Shown here: piece after piece, positions 26,111 through 39,253 of the stretch
Layout: every line of letters begins with the position of its first letter
Position numbering within the stretch: position 1 is the first letter of the stretch
Source: Nymphaea colorata
Taxonomy: Eukaryota; Streptophyta; Magnoliopsida; Nymphaeales; Nymphaeaceae
Reading direction: 5' to 3'
Length of the DNA stretch: 64,000 nt
Assembly: GCF_008831285.2 (NCBI RefSeq)
Contig: NC_045146.1
Span: forward strand, 13,469,289 to 13,533,288
Notes under the pieces: model-generated
The model's database searches: none
Told to the model about the DNA's origin: nothing
Seen by the model: the letters and a program-made list of their open reading frames with translations, nothing else
Position numbers and translations under genes: made by a program

Positions 26111-27750
26111 CACTATGAGCAGGCTATGGCAGTACTGGAGACGTCGTTGAGGCAGAGGTGAGCGTTAATCAGGTTGAGATTCCAAGATTTATTACCAACA
26201 GATGTTGCCTTCTTTACAGAGAAACAGATCACGCAACAAGGAACACTTTAACAAAGGGCTGAAAAAAGAGAGCGATGCATCATACCGCATGTTAGGGCTC
26301 CATGTTTTATCAAATGAAGATGATGAGGCGTTTTGCCTGAGTAGGGCTACAGATCTAGAAAGTGAGATAGACAATATCAGAGAGAGCAGATTAGCTGTTC
26401 TACTTTATTAGGGCCACAGAGAGAGAGAGAGAGAGAGACATACTTGTAGAAGAGGAGAGGACACGCACGAGAGATGTACCACCGAACAAACCATTGCGGA
26501 AGAAATCCACAGGAGAGGGAAGCAGAATGAAGATGTTCGGCGAGGAGGAAAAGGAGAGGCACGCAAGGGAGAGACGGGAGAAAAAAATGAAAGCGTTCCA
26601 CGAGATGGAGGTGCAGTCCCGTGGCTTAACGTTTCGCCTTTGTCCTGCCTGTCCGGTGTTTGTATCACGAAACACGTCCGTTCCGGTCCAAGGTGTCACG
26701 GAAATGTTGTATGCGTCAAAACAATGTTTTTATAAAATAACAAAAATAAAAACTAGCCCTCAAATTGTAGACCGATCAAATCAGGCTGGGGGAGGACAAA
26801 TAGAAAGGTTCGCTTTAATTATTTATAATTACATTTTTAAGCTGAATTATTTTGATCTTCCAAACTTTTTTGGGGGTTATAAAGTAAGATGCCAGTTTTT
26901 TTTTTTTTTTTTTTTTTTTATTTCAGAGGGGCCAAGCTAACTAAATTACTTGTTTTCTTTTAATTTTTTTAGCTGAGTTATTTTGCCTTGAACATTTTTT
27001 TGTTGCTACGGCATTTTATGACAAAAAATCTAAGGAAACTGCTTACGCTTTCTTGAAATTACATAGAGCTTCATTTTGAGAAGGGGAGCACGTTTTTTCG
27101 GAAAACATGGGGAAGAGTAATAAAATAAAGAATGAAGAATTTCGGACGATCTTCGTTTTTTAGATGATCGGGACCTTTGGAACTAAAAGTATCTACAAGT
27201 TCAGCTCTGTGAAAAGTTTTGCATGGCATGCAAAAACTCTTGATAGCCTTAATTACCATTTCCCTCTAATTATTTTGGTAAGTAAGATAAATATTTCATT
27301 CATAAGGGAACTAAAAGCAAACCCCCTCTCCCCTTCTTTAAGGAGAAAATTTAAATTAGTTTACATTAATGATCCTCACACTTTTTTATTTTGATTATAT
27401 GTGCATGAAGATAAAAACGTGAATCTTTGATGTCAGCATGATATAAAAACAGCAGCACATTTTTTTGTGGAGTGGGTGGAATTAAAGTTTTTAAATTTTG
27501 ATCAAACAGAAATATCATTTTTCAAAATTTTTATGGAGCTAGTGATTTTTACTATAAAGCACTAAAACAACAGACATGTTTCTCGTGGCTTTCTCTCCCA
27601 AACTTCCCAACACATCAAACCAGAACCAGGCAGCTATCAACCTCTAGTGATGGATCATGATAATCGGATATTGATACCACTCAGGGGCAGTGGAGTAGCT
27701 TTCGTGTCAGTCTCTTAAAAGTTTATTTTTAATTGAAAATGTTAAATATT

Positions 27751-27781
<31 letters not shown>

Positions 27782-27800
27782 ATGCTCATCAAATTTAAGT
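26111..27800. other. Spacer upstream of FURRY, no gene recognised
   Basis: AT-rich sequence with a (GA)n tract near 26416-26438, a poly(T) run at about 26897-26919 and an (AT)n run at 27756-27782. The open frames near 26400-26940 cross low-complexity sequence and match nothing I know. Confidence 0.5.
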
Positions 27801-28127
27801 ATTTCTGGAGAATGGAATGCGGTCGGTCGTCTGCACGAGGGTGGCCGGTCACCTGAACGTCCCCACCTTTCTGGTTCAGGTGGCATTGCTGCGGCAGCAC
27901 CAGCTCCAGCTGAGGAACATAGTTGCCGGAAGTAGCACTTGCCGATGGTGCAGCAGGTTTTGGTGTAGATGGCTCTGGTGGCATAGGATGGCTAGCTTCA
28001 TCGAAAGACCTTCGCGTCTCTCCTCAACCTTTCTTTTTCCTCTCACGTCGCCCTTGTTTCTTAGCAATCTCGTCAAGTTTTTACCCGATATTATGCTTCT
28101 TCACGGCGCTTTCTTTCCGCTTCTGCA
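27801..28127 (-). pseudogene. Frameshifted relic of the eIF3 subunit a (eIF3a) C-terminus
   Basis: Read on the minus strand, pieces of the eIF3a C-terminal region appear in order but in different frames. AEAERKRREEA is followed by an in-frame TAA, then KLDEIAKKQGRRERK, then EKERLRRDAK, then a Pro/Ala/Ser stretch ending SGNYVPQL, and finally MPPEPERWGRSGDRPP. The charged repeat followed by GKYVP-like and PPEPERW-like motifs is how plant eIF3a ends. At least three frameshifts and one stop separate the pieces, so it is not functional. The similarity starts next to a TTGCAG that could be an old splice acceptor. That would favour a genomic fragment rather than a processed copy. Only the C-terminal tail is present. 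Confidence 0.75.
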
Positions 28128-31100
28128 ACACCAAAGATCAATCATGGATGCAGTACTCCAGGAATCATAACAATCCGAACAGGCCTACAAACGCCTAAAA
28201 CCATGTCAACCATCTCTCTCTCTCTTTAAATGCCTACAATAAATTCTCTTTCACCAGAGGGAAGTTTATTAGAAGATCAGGTTGGCTTGGCCGAATGAAT
28301 CTGGCACCATCCCATTTACTGCAAAGCTCTAATATACTAATCCAAGAACGGAAGTTTTATCCTTTATTAACTACAATGCTTCTTTTCACATTTCTTCCAA
28401 CAACCTACATATTAATTAGACTTCGCTAGTTGCATGAATTTAAGACATATAACACTGACATGATACAATGAGCATATGCACTTAATACACTCTGCACTTA
28501 CCATTCTACCAAAGAGGACAACACTTTTTAGATTGTCAACCTTCACCACCAAAAAATTGAATTTCACAGCATCGACCGACATCTGTTCCACTGACAAACT
28601 AAAAAAAGGGATCATCCTCGATAGAAACCCAATTTTCATTGTTTTGACACACCTGAGAAACCCGGGAGATCCAACAGGAGCAAGTTAACTTGTACGTGAG
28701 TATTCCTAGCACTGGAAGGCATAAACAATGAAAAATCTCATTAGCAAAACCTGCTGCAGTATTCTCAGTGTTGTGGTTGCCCCTCGGGAGCTGGAGAATC
28801 AAAAGAAAGCTTATCACCAAGTTTCACGATTGCTTGCTTAACAATGGCTCGATTCTTGGTGCAAGATCCAGGGGAAGAAATTCATTTTCTCAAAGATGGT
28901 AAAAGTTCTCTTCCACTTCCTGTGGAACATAGTTCAAAACACCTTTGCATGCCTGAGACAAAGGATTGTTCGAGTTCATCATAAAAGTGACCTCAACTAA
29001 ACCAATGACACGAGAGTCATAAGTTGCTCAATGAAAATACAAGAAGCATCAGACACTTCATTTAGCAAAAGAAATGAAGGCGAAGAATGAAAGATGCAGG
29101 AAACCAACAAAAACAGGAAGAATGTTTTGGACAAGGTATTCATAAAGCATTCTCGACTGTTTGTCTGACCAATGAGTCATCCAACAAGTCCCCATTTTGG
29201 CTACTACGTAAATGATCGAAATGATCCAATAAAGCTTGCTTGATACATAATCAAAATTAATATATGAGTAAGAAATCAGATCAGATTCTGATTTAAGAAA
29301 TAACATAGGATGAAAAGGAAGTCAGATCTAAGTAAATATATAATCGCATTCACCAATCGGGATTGATACTTAAATTAGTTTCAGATAAATATCTTATCCA
29401 AAATCCATACAGTTTGAAAGTGGGTTCTTAATATATCACAATGTGGTGTAGATTTGGTTCGGCATTCACAAGCCACATTCATATTTAGATCGGATTCAAC
29501 TTATGAATAGTGGGTCTGGCAGACTGGGAATTTCATATTACCTCAAATCTCAAATATGATGCCGACAAACATATACGTGGGCTTACATTATAAGAGTTAG
29601 GGTTTAACTTTAACTTTGCAAATGTTTACCTAACAATAAATGCGCATTTTGCGGAAAAAAAACCCCAATTTTTTATTGTACATTTTTATAGTTGGAAAAG
29701 CGTCATACCAATCACCTATTAAATAGACGGTTTACAAAAATTCCCAATTTTTTTTCGAAGGAACAATTAAAATATGTCCATGTTTGAACGATTTACATTT
29801 AGCTATCAAATAAAATAAATGGTTAAATGAAACCATTTGAACCCTGGGCCTACTGCTGTTGCTTCAATGAAAATCAACTACCATCTTAAACTTAGACATT
29901 AATTTTGAGTTATAATGGTACGATTTTTTATGCAGCAATTAAAAAATAAATGGGAAGTGCCAGCAACGTCCCATCGATGCCCTTCTGAAAGCTTCACCAA
30001 ACTTCAAAGGCGTGTTTGAATGGTTGTGAAGGCACGAGACAAGTGCCACCATGCCCTTTTTCAGAATAATATTATTTAAATCTTCTGTTCATTAATTAGT
30101 ATCCCTCTTCACAGATCAAAAAGTACCATATAGAATATATTTCTTATTTTATGATTTTATAGATATTAAATTCGTCTTCCAGATGTTTTCAGGTAGAGGC
30201 ACCTATAAAGAATGCCGGCTTAAATGCCCACATTAATTTCTATAGTTGGACGCAACAAAACAAAAATAAGGTTATTAATCATCTTCATTGAAAATTGGGC
30301 CCAGTTGGATTTTTTTTTTTTTTTGTGTGTCGTATTTATCGCCAAATTCAAGTAGTCGGATCCGAATCCTGTCAGAGGTTGAGTTCAAGTCCCCACCCAT
30401 TTGGACCTGGACCCGATCCAGCATTTACTGAGCCTACTTACTTACCAGATCTCGTCCAATTGCATTTGGATTTGGACTCATACTTCAAATTTCCAAAACT
30501 AAATCCATTTCCGCTCTTATTTTATTTACCATTTTCCGATCAAACACGTTGGGAATGGGGTTGGTCATAGGATGGACCCGGCCCGTTGACGGCCGTGTTC
30601 CTGATCGTCCGCGAATTTAGGAACAACCCAGCGGACTTCGCCACAACGCAAACAGGAAACTCATGTCAAGTCCTGTCCTCTTATAACATGCAAATAGTAA
30701 TTCCTTTTCATTTTTTTAGGTCGAAAAATATGTTTTACTTGATGGAAAAAAAAAGATCATGATTTTGTTTGATTTGTGAAGATAGATAATCGTTTGAAAG
30801 TTGTCTAGGAAAAGAAAGGCCGGTTTGAAGAAAACAAATAATGTGAAACTAGCCCCAATAAACTTGGCAAGTGTTATATTCTTGTGATTTATTTGAAAAA
30901 AAAACGTCTTAAATGTGGGACTTAATGATGCATTTTTTTTTTCTTACAACTACAGTCGTCTCAGCAAGTTTCCACTGGAAGGATAATATGTTTTTTTTTT
31001 CATTTATATGAACGAAAATAAAGTGCTTAAATTATTTTCTAATTACCATTTTTCTGAAGAATAAACTTTATAACTGTTGCTATATTTCTGAGTCATTAAT

Positions 31101-33400
31101 GAGCCCACTATTTAAGAATTTAAGGGGCAGTTGTAATAAAGGGTCTTAATATGGAAGACAATCTCTCTCAATGCATCTATGGTTTTTCCTGACTTTTTTT
31201 TTTCTTTATAAAACATAAAAATATTGAACCAGTGGCTGGTAGGTGGCTGATGCTAGTTTGAATGGTGTTTGTGCCACCCCTTGGCCTTATTTTCATGGAC
31301 ACGTATTATTATTTTTAGGGGTGAAGGGAGTAGCTCGAGTTTTATGCCGTCAAATAAGCGACAAAGTCTTTCAACCGGGGTTACGAGCAAGAAACAATGA
31401 CTCGCTTATGTCTCTTCATTGGTCCATTATCAACGCCTAAGGGGTCTAGGAAATGATGGGGCGTGATTAATATATTAAAGCCTTTTATATAAATCCAATA
31501 AGAATGATCATACAGATCCCAAACTCATACTAAGGGTAGAAACAAGGAGTGAGTAGGTGTCATGGCTCCTTGTTAAAATTTTAAAATTATAATTCGGCCC
31601 CGACAACAAACAATTCTTAGCTATGTCCCTGATTCACACAGTTTTAAATCGTAATAGAGATGTGAAAAGATACCAAGGACAAGTTGACTCGAGATACTGA
31701 TTCACCTATGGATGTTAAGACATTTTGGAGTTGGGACATGTTGTTCTTACCCAAGAAGAGACACCCGTTGCTCACCAATTTGATTAGCTAGAAATTAAAC
31801 CGGAGCTTTTAGTTCGAGGTGGCATTATATAACGGAACCAATTCTGTCTTTGGCTGGATTGGATCCGTTACTTTCACACTCACGACTGGAATCATTCAAA
31901 TATTGTGCGCTCAGCTCGCTTGGATTCAGTCAACTGACTAAAGGCTGCGCTTCTTAATGTAGAGCAACGAGTGTCGTCCTTTTTTATAATGTATTTTTCT
32001 TTCCTTTGTTAAGCTTTAGCATCCGGTAGAAGCTTATGTACAATATAACATAAATTTCCTTGGTGATTCAACTTGTTTCGGTCAAATTTGTTTAAGATAG
32101 AACGGAAATCATCTCATTCTACCATTTAGAAGAATGTCAAAACTCTCCTCCAACCTCTTATCCTCATAAAGTACATGTCTGATTTGAATACCTCAAAACA
32201 TCAAACTCCAATGCGCTTTAACTTGCTCATTGGTGATCTTTTTTTGAAATACAAAAAGTTGAAGTCTTATGTATTTAAAACAAAAACTGACCACCTACCA
32301 GCCTCTACTCCATTTTTTGGGGCAACCCCCTCAAAAAAACTTCTAATTATTTTGTTACTTGATAAGCGGATAAGACCTAATGACCATTTCAACTTGAATA
32401 ACACATACATATGACCAATCCCTCATGACCCTTTCAACTTGAATAACCTATGACCAAACCCTGGCCAGTTAGATGCACTTCTTGTTGACAACTTTTCATC
32501 GAAATAGTATAAATACAATAAAGTTTTCCAAAATTTCAATAGGTGAATACGTGTAACCTTTCTTGCTTAATTAGCATTTTTTAATTTGAATCTGTAGCCC
32601 CTTTAAAAAATAAAAATATAAGAACTTGGCATGTCCATGATTTCTAGTGTTAAATATATGTAAAATTTCTCCTATATATATATATATATATATGAAACTA
32701 TAAGGTTTAAGGGCTGGATTTCATGGTCAAATTGAATAGAAACATGAAGTTTATCTCGCGTACGAGTACTGCCGCATGGCGGGGAAGACTCAGCCGGTCT
32801 TTTGCTAATTAAAAAACAAACATTGAATAAACATGCCTCCTGTCGTAAACGGCTATCTTTAGGATTTGATTCATTCAACTGCCCATACAATCTCAATGCC
32901 CCATTCTTGTTATTTTTATAATAAGATACGACCATGTTGTCTGCGTGGTGGGTTTCTTGACCAAGTCCGCAAATAACAAAAGGTTTGCTATTTTGATGAT
33001 ATTCATTCTTGGAACGCGATACTCATTCAAGTGATTTAAACAGTTGTAAAGCAGCTACTTAAATCAAGCAAAATATTTCGCGAATAACTATCATTATTGA
33101 CTATGTATTATATGACACATAAAACATCATTCATCAACGTACACAGTAACATACTTGTCCTCAAATAGTTATTCAAACCTTTTTCCATTTATTTCAATTT
33201 GGGTTTCACCATTTAAATATACGTTTCTTACTTTTTCTTTATATGATCATCGTCATAATATTATCTAGACTCTGCTACGATTCAAACTGACCAACCCAAC
33301 TGTGAGATTTTTCATGAACCTAACCATAATGAATGTAGCTTCCATGCAATTCCAGCCCAAAACTGCAGTTGCTTAGATTGGTGGGTACTTAACCGTGGCA
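28128..33400. other. Gene-free spacer between FURRY and the DUF547 gene
   Basis: AT-rich, no recognisable coding sequence. It holds poly(T) runs and an (AT)n run near 32675-32692. Stretches near 30340-30600 and 31590-31630 look like worn dispersed repeats, but I cannot assign a family. The open frames are short and unsupported. Confidence 0.5.
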
Positions 33401-33589
33401 AATACTAACAAAACGAGACTCTGAGGCAGAGAGAATGTGCGTGTGTGTGTGCATGCACGCACTCGTACAGTTGTTCATGAGATTTGGACCGGATCCAAAT
33501 CCAGATTACGCAGCGTTCCAGATCTAATAAAAAGTTGTATGGATAAAAGGTCATGAGCGTAATATCTTGACCAAGGGAAAGGATTATAT

Positions 33590-33990
33590 GGGTAGACGCG
33601 GCCGAAGCAGAAGGGCGTGGAGAGGCCGTTAGCCCTCACAATAAATCGTCGACGCCCACCGTTTTAGAGAGAGAAAGCGGTCAAAAATAACGTTCTTCTG
33701 CTTGGACTCCCTCTTGACGGAAACGGTCTCTCTCTCTCGTTCTTTCTCTTTTCTCCACCCTTTAAATGACCTGAATCGGCTAAAAGATTTCCACCATAAA
33801 TCTCTCCGCTTTCTTCGATCCCCCAACTCTAATTTTTTCCTTCCTGCGTCTCCTTCTATCTCTTTCTCCCGAGAGAGGTCGATTCGTTAATCAAGTAAAG
33901 GTCTTGATCGATTCTGTCCATATTCTCCTCTCCTTTCATGTCATCGGTGAGGATCGCCTAGCAGGTCATCGCCCTAAGTCCGGTGGGGAA
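33590..33990 (+). promoter_or_regulatory. Probable 5' leader of the GRX-DEP-DUF547 gene
   Basis: CT-rich, GC-richer sequence directly upstream of the ATG at 33991, typical of a plant leader. No in-frame ATG occurs between the upstream stop codons and 33991, which settles the start. An open frame at 33702-33890 starts with ATG and could act as an upstream ORF if transcribed. The transcription start is not visible. Confidence 0.35.
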
Positions 33991-36900
33991 ATGGAGATCT
34001 TGAACGGGGTTCACCTCTCCGTAGCTGAAGTGCGGAAGTTTCCTGCGAATGGTTCGGCGGAGAGAAAAGAAACAGCCGAGCCTGAGAACGGGTTTGAAGC
34101 TAAGGTTCAGGCCGGTAATCATATTCCTCTTGAAGCTGATGGCGAAAATTCAACTGGAAACCAAGATTTCAACGAAACAGAGGCGAGAGGCCCGGGAAAC
34201 GGAAAGCAAGCCGGGTCTTGCAAAAGGATTCCGACCACGACAGAGCGTTCGGAGAAGATGAACGGAAGGGAAGAGGGGCTGGAGCTGTGCACCGAAAACG
34301 GACACTTGCAAAAGAGCCACAGTGCTGCTGGATTGGCAAACGGTGAAATTTCGCGGGAGAATGGATGGGACGACGTGACTTTGAACGGTACTCACGAGGC
34401 AGGAGAAAACGAAGACGGAGAAAACAAGAACCAAATGGGCGAGAAAACGTCGGAGAACGGAGGTGAAACTAGAGTCGAAGAACCCCTTGATGGTGAAATA
34501 TCGCCGGAAAACGATGTTTCCGGGGGCCAGCCGGGAACCGACGAGAGCATGGGGGAGGGAAAGCTTGTGGTCGTTCCTCACTCAAAGCTTCCAAGGCCAG
34601 AGCCACCCCGCGGCTCCACAGATCCGGAAGAGGCCCGTCACTTCGAGAGGTCACAATCGGAGCCAGCCGACTCGGGATCAATCGGGCGGTTCTTCCGGGA
34701 GCGATCGTCGGCCCTCCTTAAGCGATTCTCGTCGTCGACCGGCGATTCCGCCGAGGTGATCGACGGCGTCAACCAGTTCCATCTCCCCGGGCTGAAGGTG
34801 ACCGTCTACCTGAAGCCACAGGGCCCAGAACTCCGCGGGCGAGTGACCTTCTTCTCGAGGTCGGGGTGCCGCGACTGCACCGCTGTGAGGACCTTCTTCT
34901 GCGAGAAGCGGCTGAGGTTCGTGGAGATCAACATCGACGTGTTTCCCGCGAGAGAGGAGGAACTCGTACAGCGGACGGGGAGCAGCGCGGTGCCGGCGAT
35001 CTTCTTCAACGAGAAGCTGCTGGGGGGCCTCGTGGCGCTCAACTCGCTCAGGAACAGCGGGGAGTTCGATCGGAGGCTAGCCGAGATGATCGCCGACCGG
35101 TGCCCGGAGACCGCGCCAGCCCCGCCCATCTACGGGTTCGACGACGAGCCCGGGCCCGAGCAACGGCCCGACGTCCTGGCCGAGGTTGTGGCGGTGCTTA
35201 GGCACCGGCTGCCGATTCAGGACCGTCTGATGAGGATGAAGATCGTCAGGAATTGCTTCTCCGGGAGCGAGGCCGTCGAGGCGCTCATCGAGCACCTGGA
35301 TTGCGGCAGGAAGAAGGTACACCCGCCCTCCCCTTCTCTCTCGCTTCCTCTGGGTCAACATTGGTTTCCCCATTTTATCGTGATATATTGAAACTTTCGA
35401 TTTGAAAATCACGTTATTTTAAATACCCATGTTTGTTTGCCTTCTAAATTCGACGTCAATTTTGAGAGGAAAAGGAAGCTGCTTGTTTTTATCATGGGGA
35501 GGATTTGATGGCGCTAGTCTAGTGTGTGGCAGACCAAGCGCATGGAGAGTGCCTAATTGCGATGGCGGCCTCTCGATGTGGTCTGGCCCGCGGTGGGGGC
35601 ACGGTTCGAAGACAAAAGATAGGTCCAAGAGAATCAGGTGGATTTAGGCTTGACCCACTGGCTCGGTGTTGGCCGGGCGAAAGCCTTTTTTTAGGGCAAA
35701 GGGCTCGGTCAGGCGAGTCTCGTGCTGTCCGACCCTCTCCGCATGTGGCTCCTTTCGACGCGCCGTTTGGTGCGAAGAGTCTTTCCCCAGAAAAGCGTTC
35801 GTCACGCGACGGGCCTTGCTCTGTTATTATATTAAACGAACACGGTCCTTTCAGATTCTCGCCTCCTTTTTCTCTCGGTTGGTTTTGACGACCGCTCCCT
35901 CTCGTTGAAAAAGAATTCACACCCGAGACGCTTTACAAGGGTTTTATCGATGAGGTCATCCGGGGGAGATTAGGTTTAGCCGTATGGAAGTCCACTCTTT
36001 TGTCGTCGGAGAAATCCATGTCCGTCACCGTCAACTGGCGTGAGGGACGGTGCCATTAGGCTTCAGTCTTACTTGGTTGACCTGGGGAAGCTTTGCCCTC
36101 CACTTCATCGGATAGCGACAAGACAGGAGGGAATCGGGTTTGGGCTCGCCAACCACTTAGCTCAGTTTAGGGTCCGGAAAATCCAACCAAATTCAACAAG
36201 TTTTCGAAAAGATTTTAAGATTTGAATTAATCGAACCAGAATATGTCAATCCAAAATTATGAATTTTCTCGAAAGAACCCAAAATTTAAAAAATGATAAG
36301 TGAGAAACTTTTGAGAAATAATTTTTGGGCTCTTGATAAGCCCAGGAGTTCTGGCTTTAGAATTGTTTTCTTTCTGATTCTTCTCTTTGCAAACCCAGTA
36401 TTCTGCATTGATGAGATGCAATTCATGATTCTTTCATTTTTTTTCCCTAACTAGACAAGAAGTAGTAAATATTTACCTCATTTTCCCTCACGATGTGCCT
36501 GGGATATCTCACGAAGTGCTTTGGCTTTTTATGACAAAAAAGAAAACCTGCACGCCCTTTACATTTTCAACCAGGGCGAAGGGAGAAACTTTGCGAGAAA
36601 AGCGCGCACAACCTAACCTTCTCGCTAAAGTTTTAATGGTATTGATCAAACAAGGGCCTTACATAACTTGGACTGTTATTCTTGAGGCCAGACCATTCCG
36701 CTCTACTTGTTCATTAACTATTCTTTTAAACGCTTGAATAAACGAGGTAATATTGCGTGTGATTGAAAAGGGAATTTTTCTACTTGAAGATCGAGAGCCA
36801 AATATAAATTGATAGGCAGTTTCTTGATAACGTATATTGATGGGCATGCTTTTTAGTTTTTACGAGGAGTTAGCGCTGCAACTTGTGGAATGCTACTGGT

Positions 36901-39253
36901 TAACAACTGATGGTCCTTCTCGTGTTGTAGGCAATCGAGGTGGCCAGAGAGCTTGCGAGGAAGCATTTCTTTCACCACGTGTTCCAGTAATCTCTCTCTC
37001 TCTCTCTCTCTCTCTGGTAAATGGACGGCCAGCCAGAATTTGAAAATTAATGTAGTATAATGCCTAGTACGATACCATTCTGAAAACCATCCAAAGAAAA
37101 CTTTCAGAATCTTCTAGAAATTGGGATGCTTTCAATATGCAAAACCTTATGGCACTAATTTCAAAAATAGAGAAAAAAAGTTGAGCTGCCAACAAAACTT
37201 TTGTAAACAGTATATTCTGTTTTTAACAAATGGAACAAAAAATGTCGCGAGGTGGAAATATGGCAAGAGGAACGGTCTCATCTCCGCCGAAAATTTCGGG
37301 ATTCTTTCAATATGCAAAATCTCATATGCACCAATTTCAAAAATAAAGAAAAAAAATTGAGATGCCAACAAATCTTTTCCGACAGCATTCCATTTTTGGC
37401 AAATGTAACAAAATGTTTGCGCAAGGGAAAAATGACAAGGAACAGTCTCATGTCCCTGAAAAATGAAAATTTGTTGAAAAATGTAAAATTCCTTTTTTCT
37501 ATGAATACCGGAGCCCCAGCTTTATAGCCGTCTTTATAAGTATTGACAGTAAATCTGAGGCAAAGAAAACGAGAACGATGTCGTCTTTAAACTAGAAAGG
37601 CACTTACATTTCTTACTGTTCTTTGTGCTGGAAATCGGCTGATTTGAGAATGCTACTTCACATACGCGGGCTCATCTGATATCAGACTTTCATCTGCTGT
37701 GTGGCTGCAGGGAGAATGACTTCGAGGACGGGAACCATTTCTATCGTTTCCTGGAGCACGAGCAATTCATACCTAAATGTTTCAACTACCGGAACTCCCC
37801 CAACGACGACGAGCCGAAGCCAGCAATCCAAGTAGGTCAGAGGCTCACCAAGATCATGACCGCCATACTGGAAAGCTATGCATCGAATGACCGACGACAC
37901 ATTGACTATGTCCGCATAAGCACGAGTGAAGAGTTCCGGAGGTCACAATCCCCACTTTGCTTCTTTTTCCTTCTTTCATAATGGAGTAGACATGGTTTTC
38001 AGCTTATGATTTGAATCCAAACTAAATCATGAACTCAAATTCTGAGCACAGCATTGTTGAGAAAGACTCTAACAGAGGATTTTTAGTTTTGCAGATATGT
38101 AAATCTTATCGAGGACCTGCAACGAGTTGATATGTTGTCCCTATCCGTCGATGAAAGGCTGGTCTTCTTCTTAAACCTATACAATGCCATGGTCATCCAC
38201 GCACTCATAAGGATGGGAAGGCCGGAAGGGGTAATGGACCGAAGAGCACTCTTCCATGAGTTCCAGTACCTAATCGGCGGCCAGCCTTACTCCCTCTCGG
38301 CCATAAAAAACGGCATTCTTAGGTGCAACAGGCGGCAGCCATATTCGCTGGCTAAACCATTTGGTGGGTCAGACAAACGCCTACAGGTACTTGCTTACAT
38401 CCTCGATAATTAAAATGAGACTCCCCGTGGGTTGCCCACGTCTCTAAGATGCTAATAACTGGCAAAGGTTATAAAATTGAACCTTGTCAAGGGTCGTTGG
38501 ACATACGACCCAACTTCAATCCAAGTCTTCCATACTCAGCAGCAGCATGTTACCAAATTTAAGCTTTTGCAGGGTCTTGTACAGGCTGAGACAAGTTTAT
38601 AATGTATTACTTCCTGTACTACCTTACCTTGTGTACAGTGTACGCATGCGTGATTGAATGGTAATTTTCTCCTTTCAGCTGGCGCTCCCCAAACCGAATC
38701 CCCTCATCCATTTTGGACTTTGTGACGGCACTAGATCTAGCCCCAGGGTCCGGTTTTTCTCGGCAGAAAGCATCGAGGCGGAGTTGAGATATGCAACCAG
38801 GGAGTTCTTCCGCGAGGACGGTGTAGAAGTAGACCTAGAGAAGAGGACTGTGTACCTGAGCAAAATAATCAAATGGTAAGTTGTTTCGCATCAGTACGAA
38901 CTGCCTACATTAAAAGAACCTAATGAGGGAACTCATCTGCCAAGCTCAAATACTCATATCAATACCAACGGGACTAAATTGATACTAGATCTCGAATCAT
39001 CTGTTCGTTGGCCATATTTGGATGCATGAACTTGGTTACGTAAGCACATCATTTGTTTTATCCATTTCGTGAACTAATTTCGCTGCTTCTTATTCTCAGG
39101 TACACTGCAGATTTTGGCCAGGATAGAGCCCTGCTAAACTGGGTCCTCAACTATTTGGATGCAACAAAGGCTGGTCTCTTGACCCACCTAATTGGTGATG
39201 GTGCCCCTTTCAATATCGTCTACATGAACTACGATTGGTCATTAAATGTATGA
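33991..39253 (+). CDS. Glutaredoxin-DEP-DUF547 fusion protein, 6 coding exons
   Basis: A plant-specific three-domain protein of unknown biochemical role. Coding exons: 33991-35316, 36931-36986, 37711-37941, 38095-38386, 38679-38875, 39100-39253. They total 2256 nt, 751 residues plus stop, with consistent phases. Residues 1-270 are acidic, low-complexity and rich in short ENG motifs, probably disordered. A glutaredoxin domain spans about 280-366, with a CRDC redox motif at 293-296, the expected proline in AVPAIFF (335) and a GG at 345-346. A DEP domain spans about 395-480; DEP domains usually direct membrane or GPCR-associated localisation. DUF547 covers about 550-705 and includes the family's VFFLNLYNA stretch. 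The first exon is GC-rich. The two-cysteine motif suggests thiol redox activity, which is inference. The first intron (1.6 kb) and second intron (724 bp) carry no gene. Confidence 0.94.
37118..37465. repeat. Diverged tandem duplication, period about 175 bp, in the second DUF547-gene intron
   Basis: Copy 1 begins near 37118 and copy 2 near 37290. Shared blocks include CTTTCAATATGCAAAA, ATTTCAAAAAT-AGA, TGCCAACAAA-CTTTT and AGGAAC-GTCTCAT, in the same order. The copies are clearly diverged and AT-rich, and neither is coding. Confidence 0.75.

Noticed and set aside
26494..26940. 148-codon plus-strand frame near the FURRY promoter
   Set aside because: Low-complexity Lys/Arg/Glu beginning and a poly(T)-encoded Phe run at the end; no recognisable domain and no splice support.
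35519..35920. Overlapping open frames on both strands in the first DUF547-gene intron
   Set aside because: The region is GC-rich intron sequence; both strands are open at once and neither encodes a known domain.
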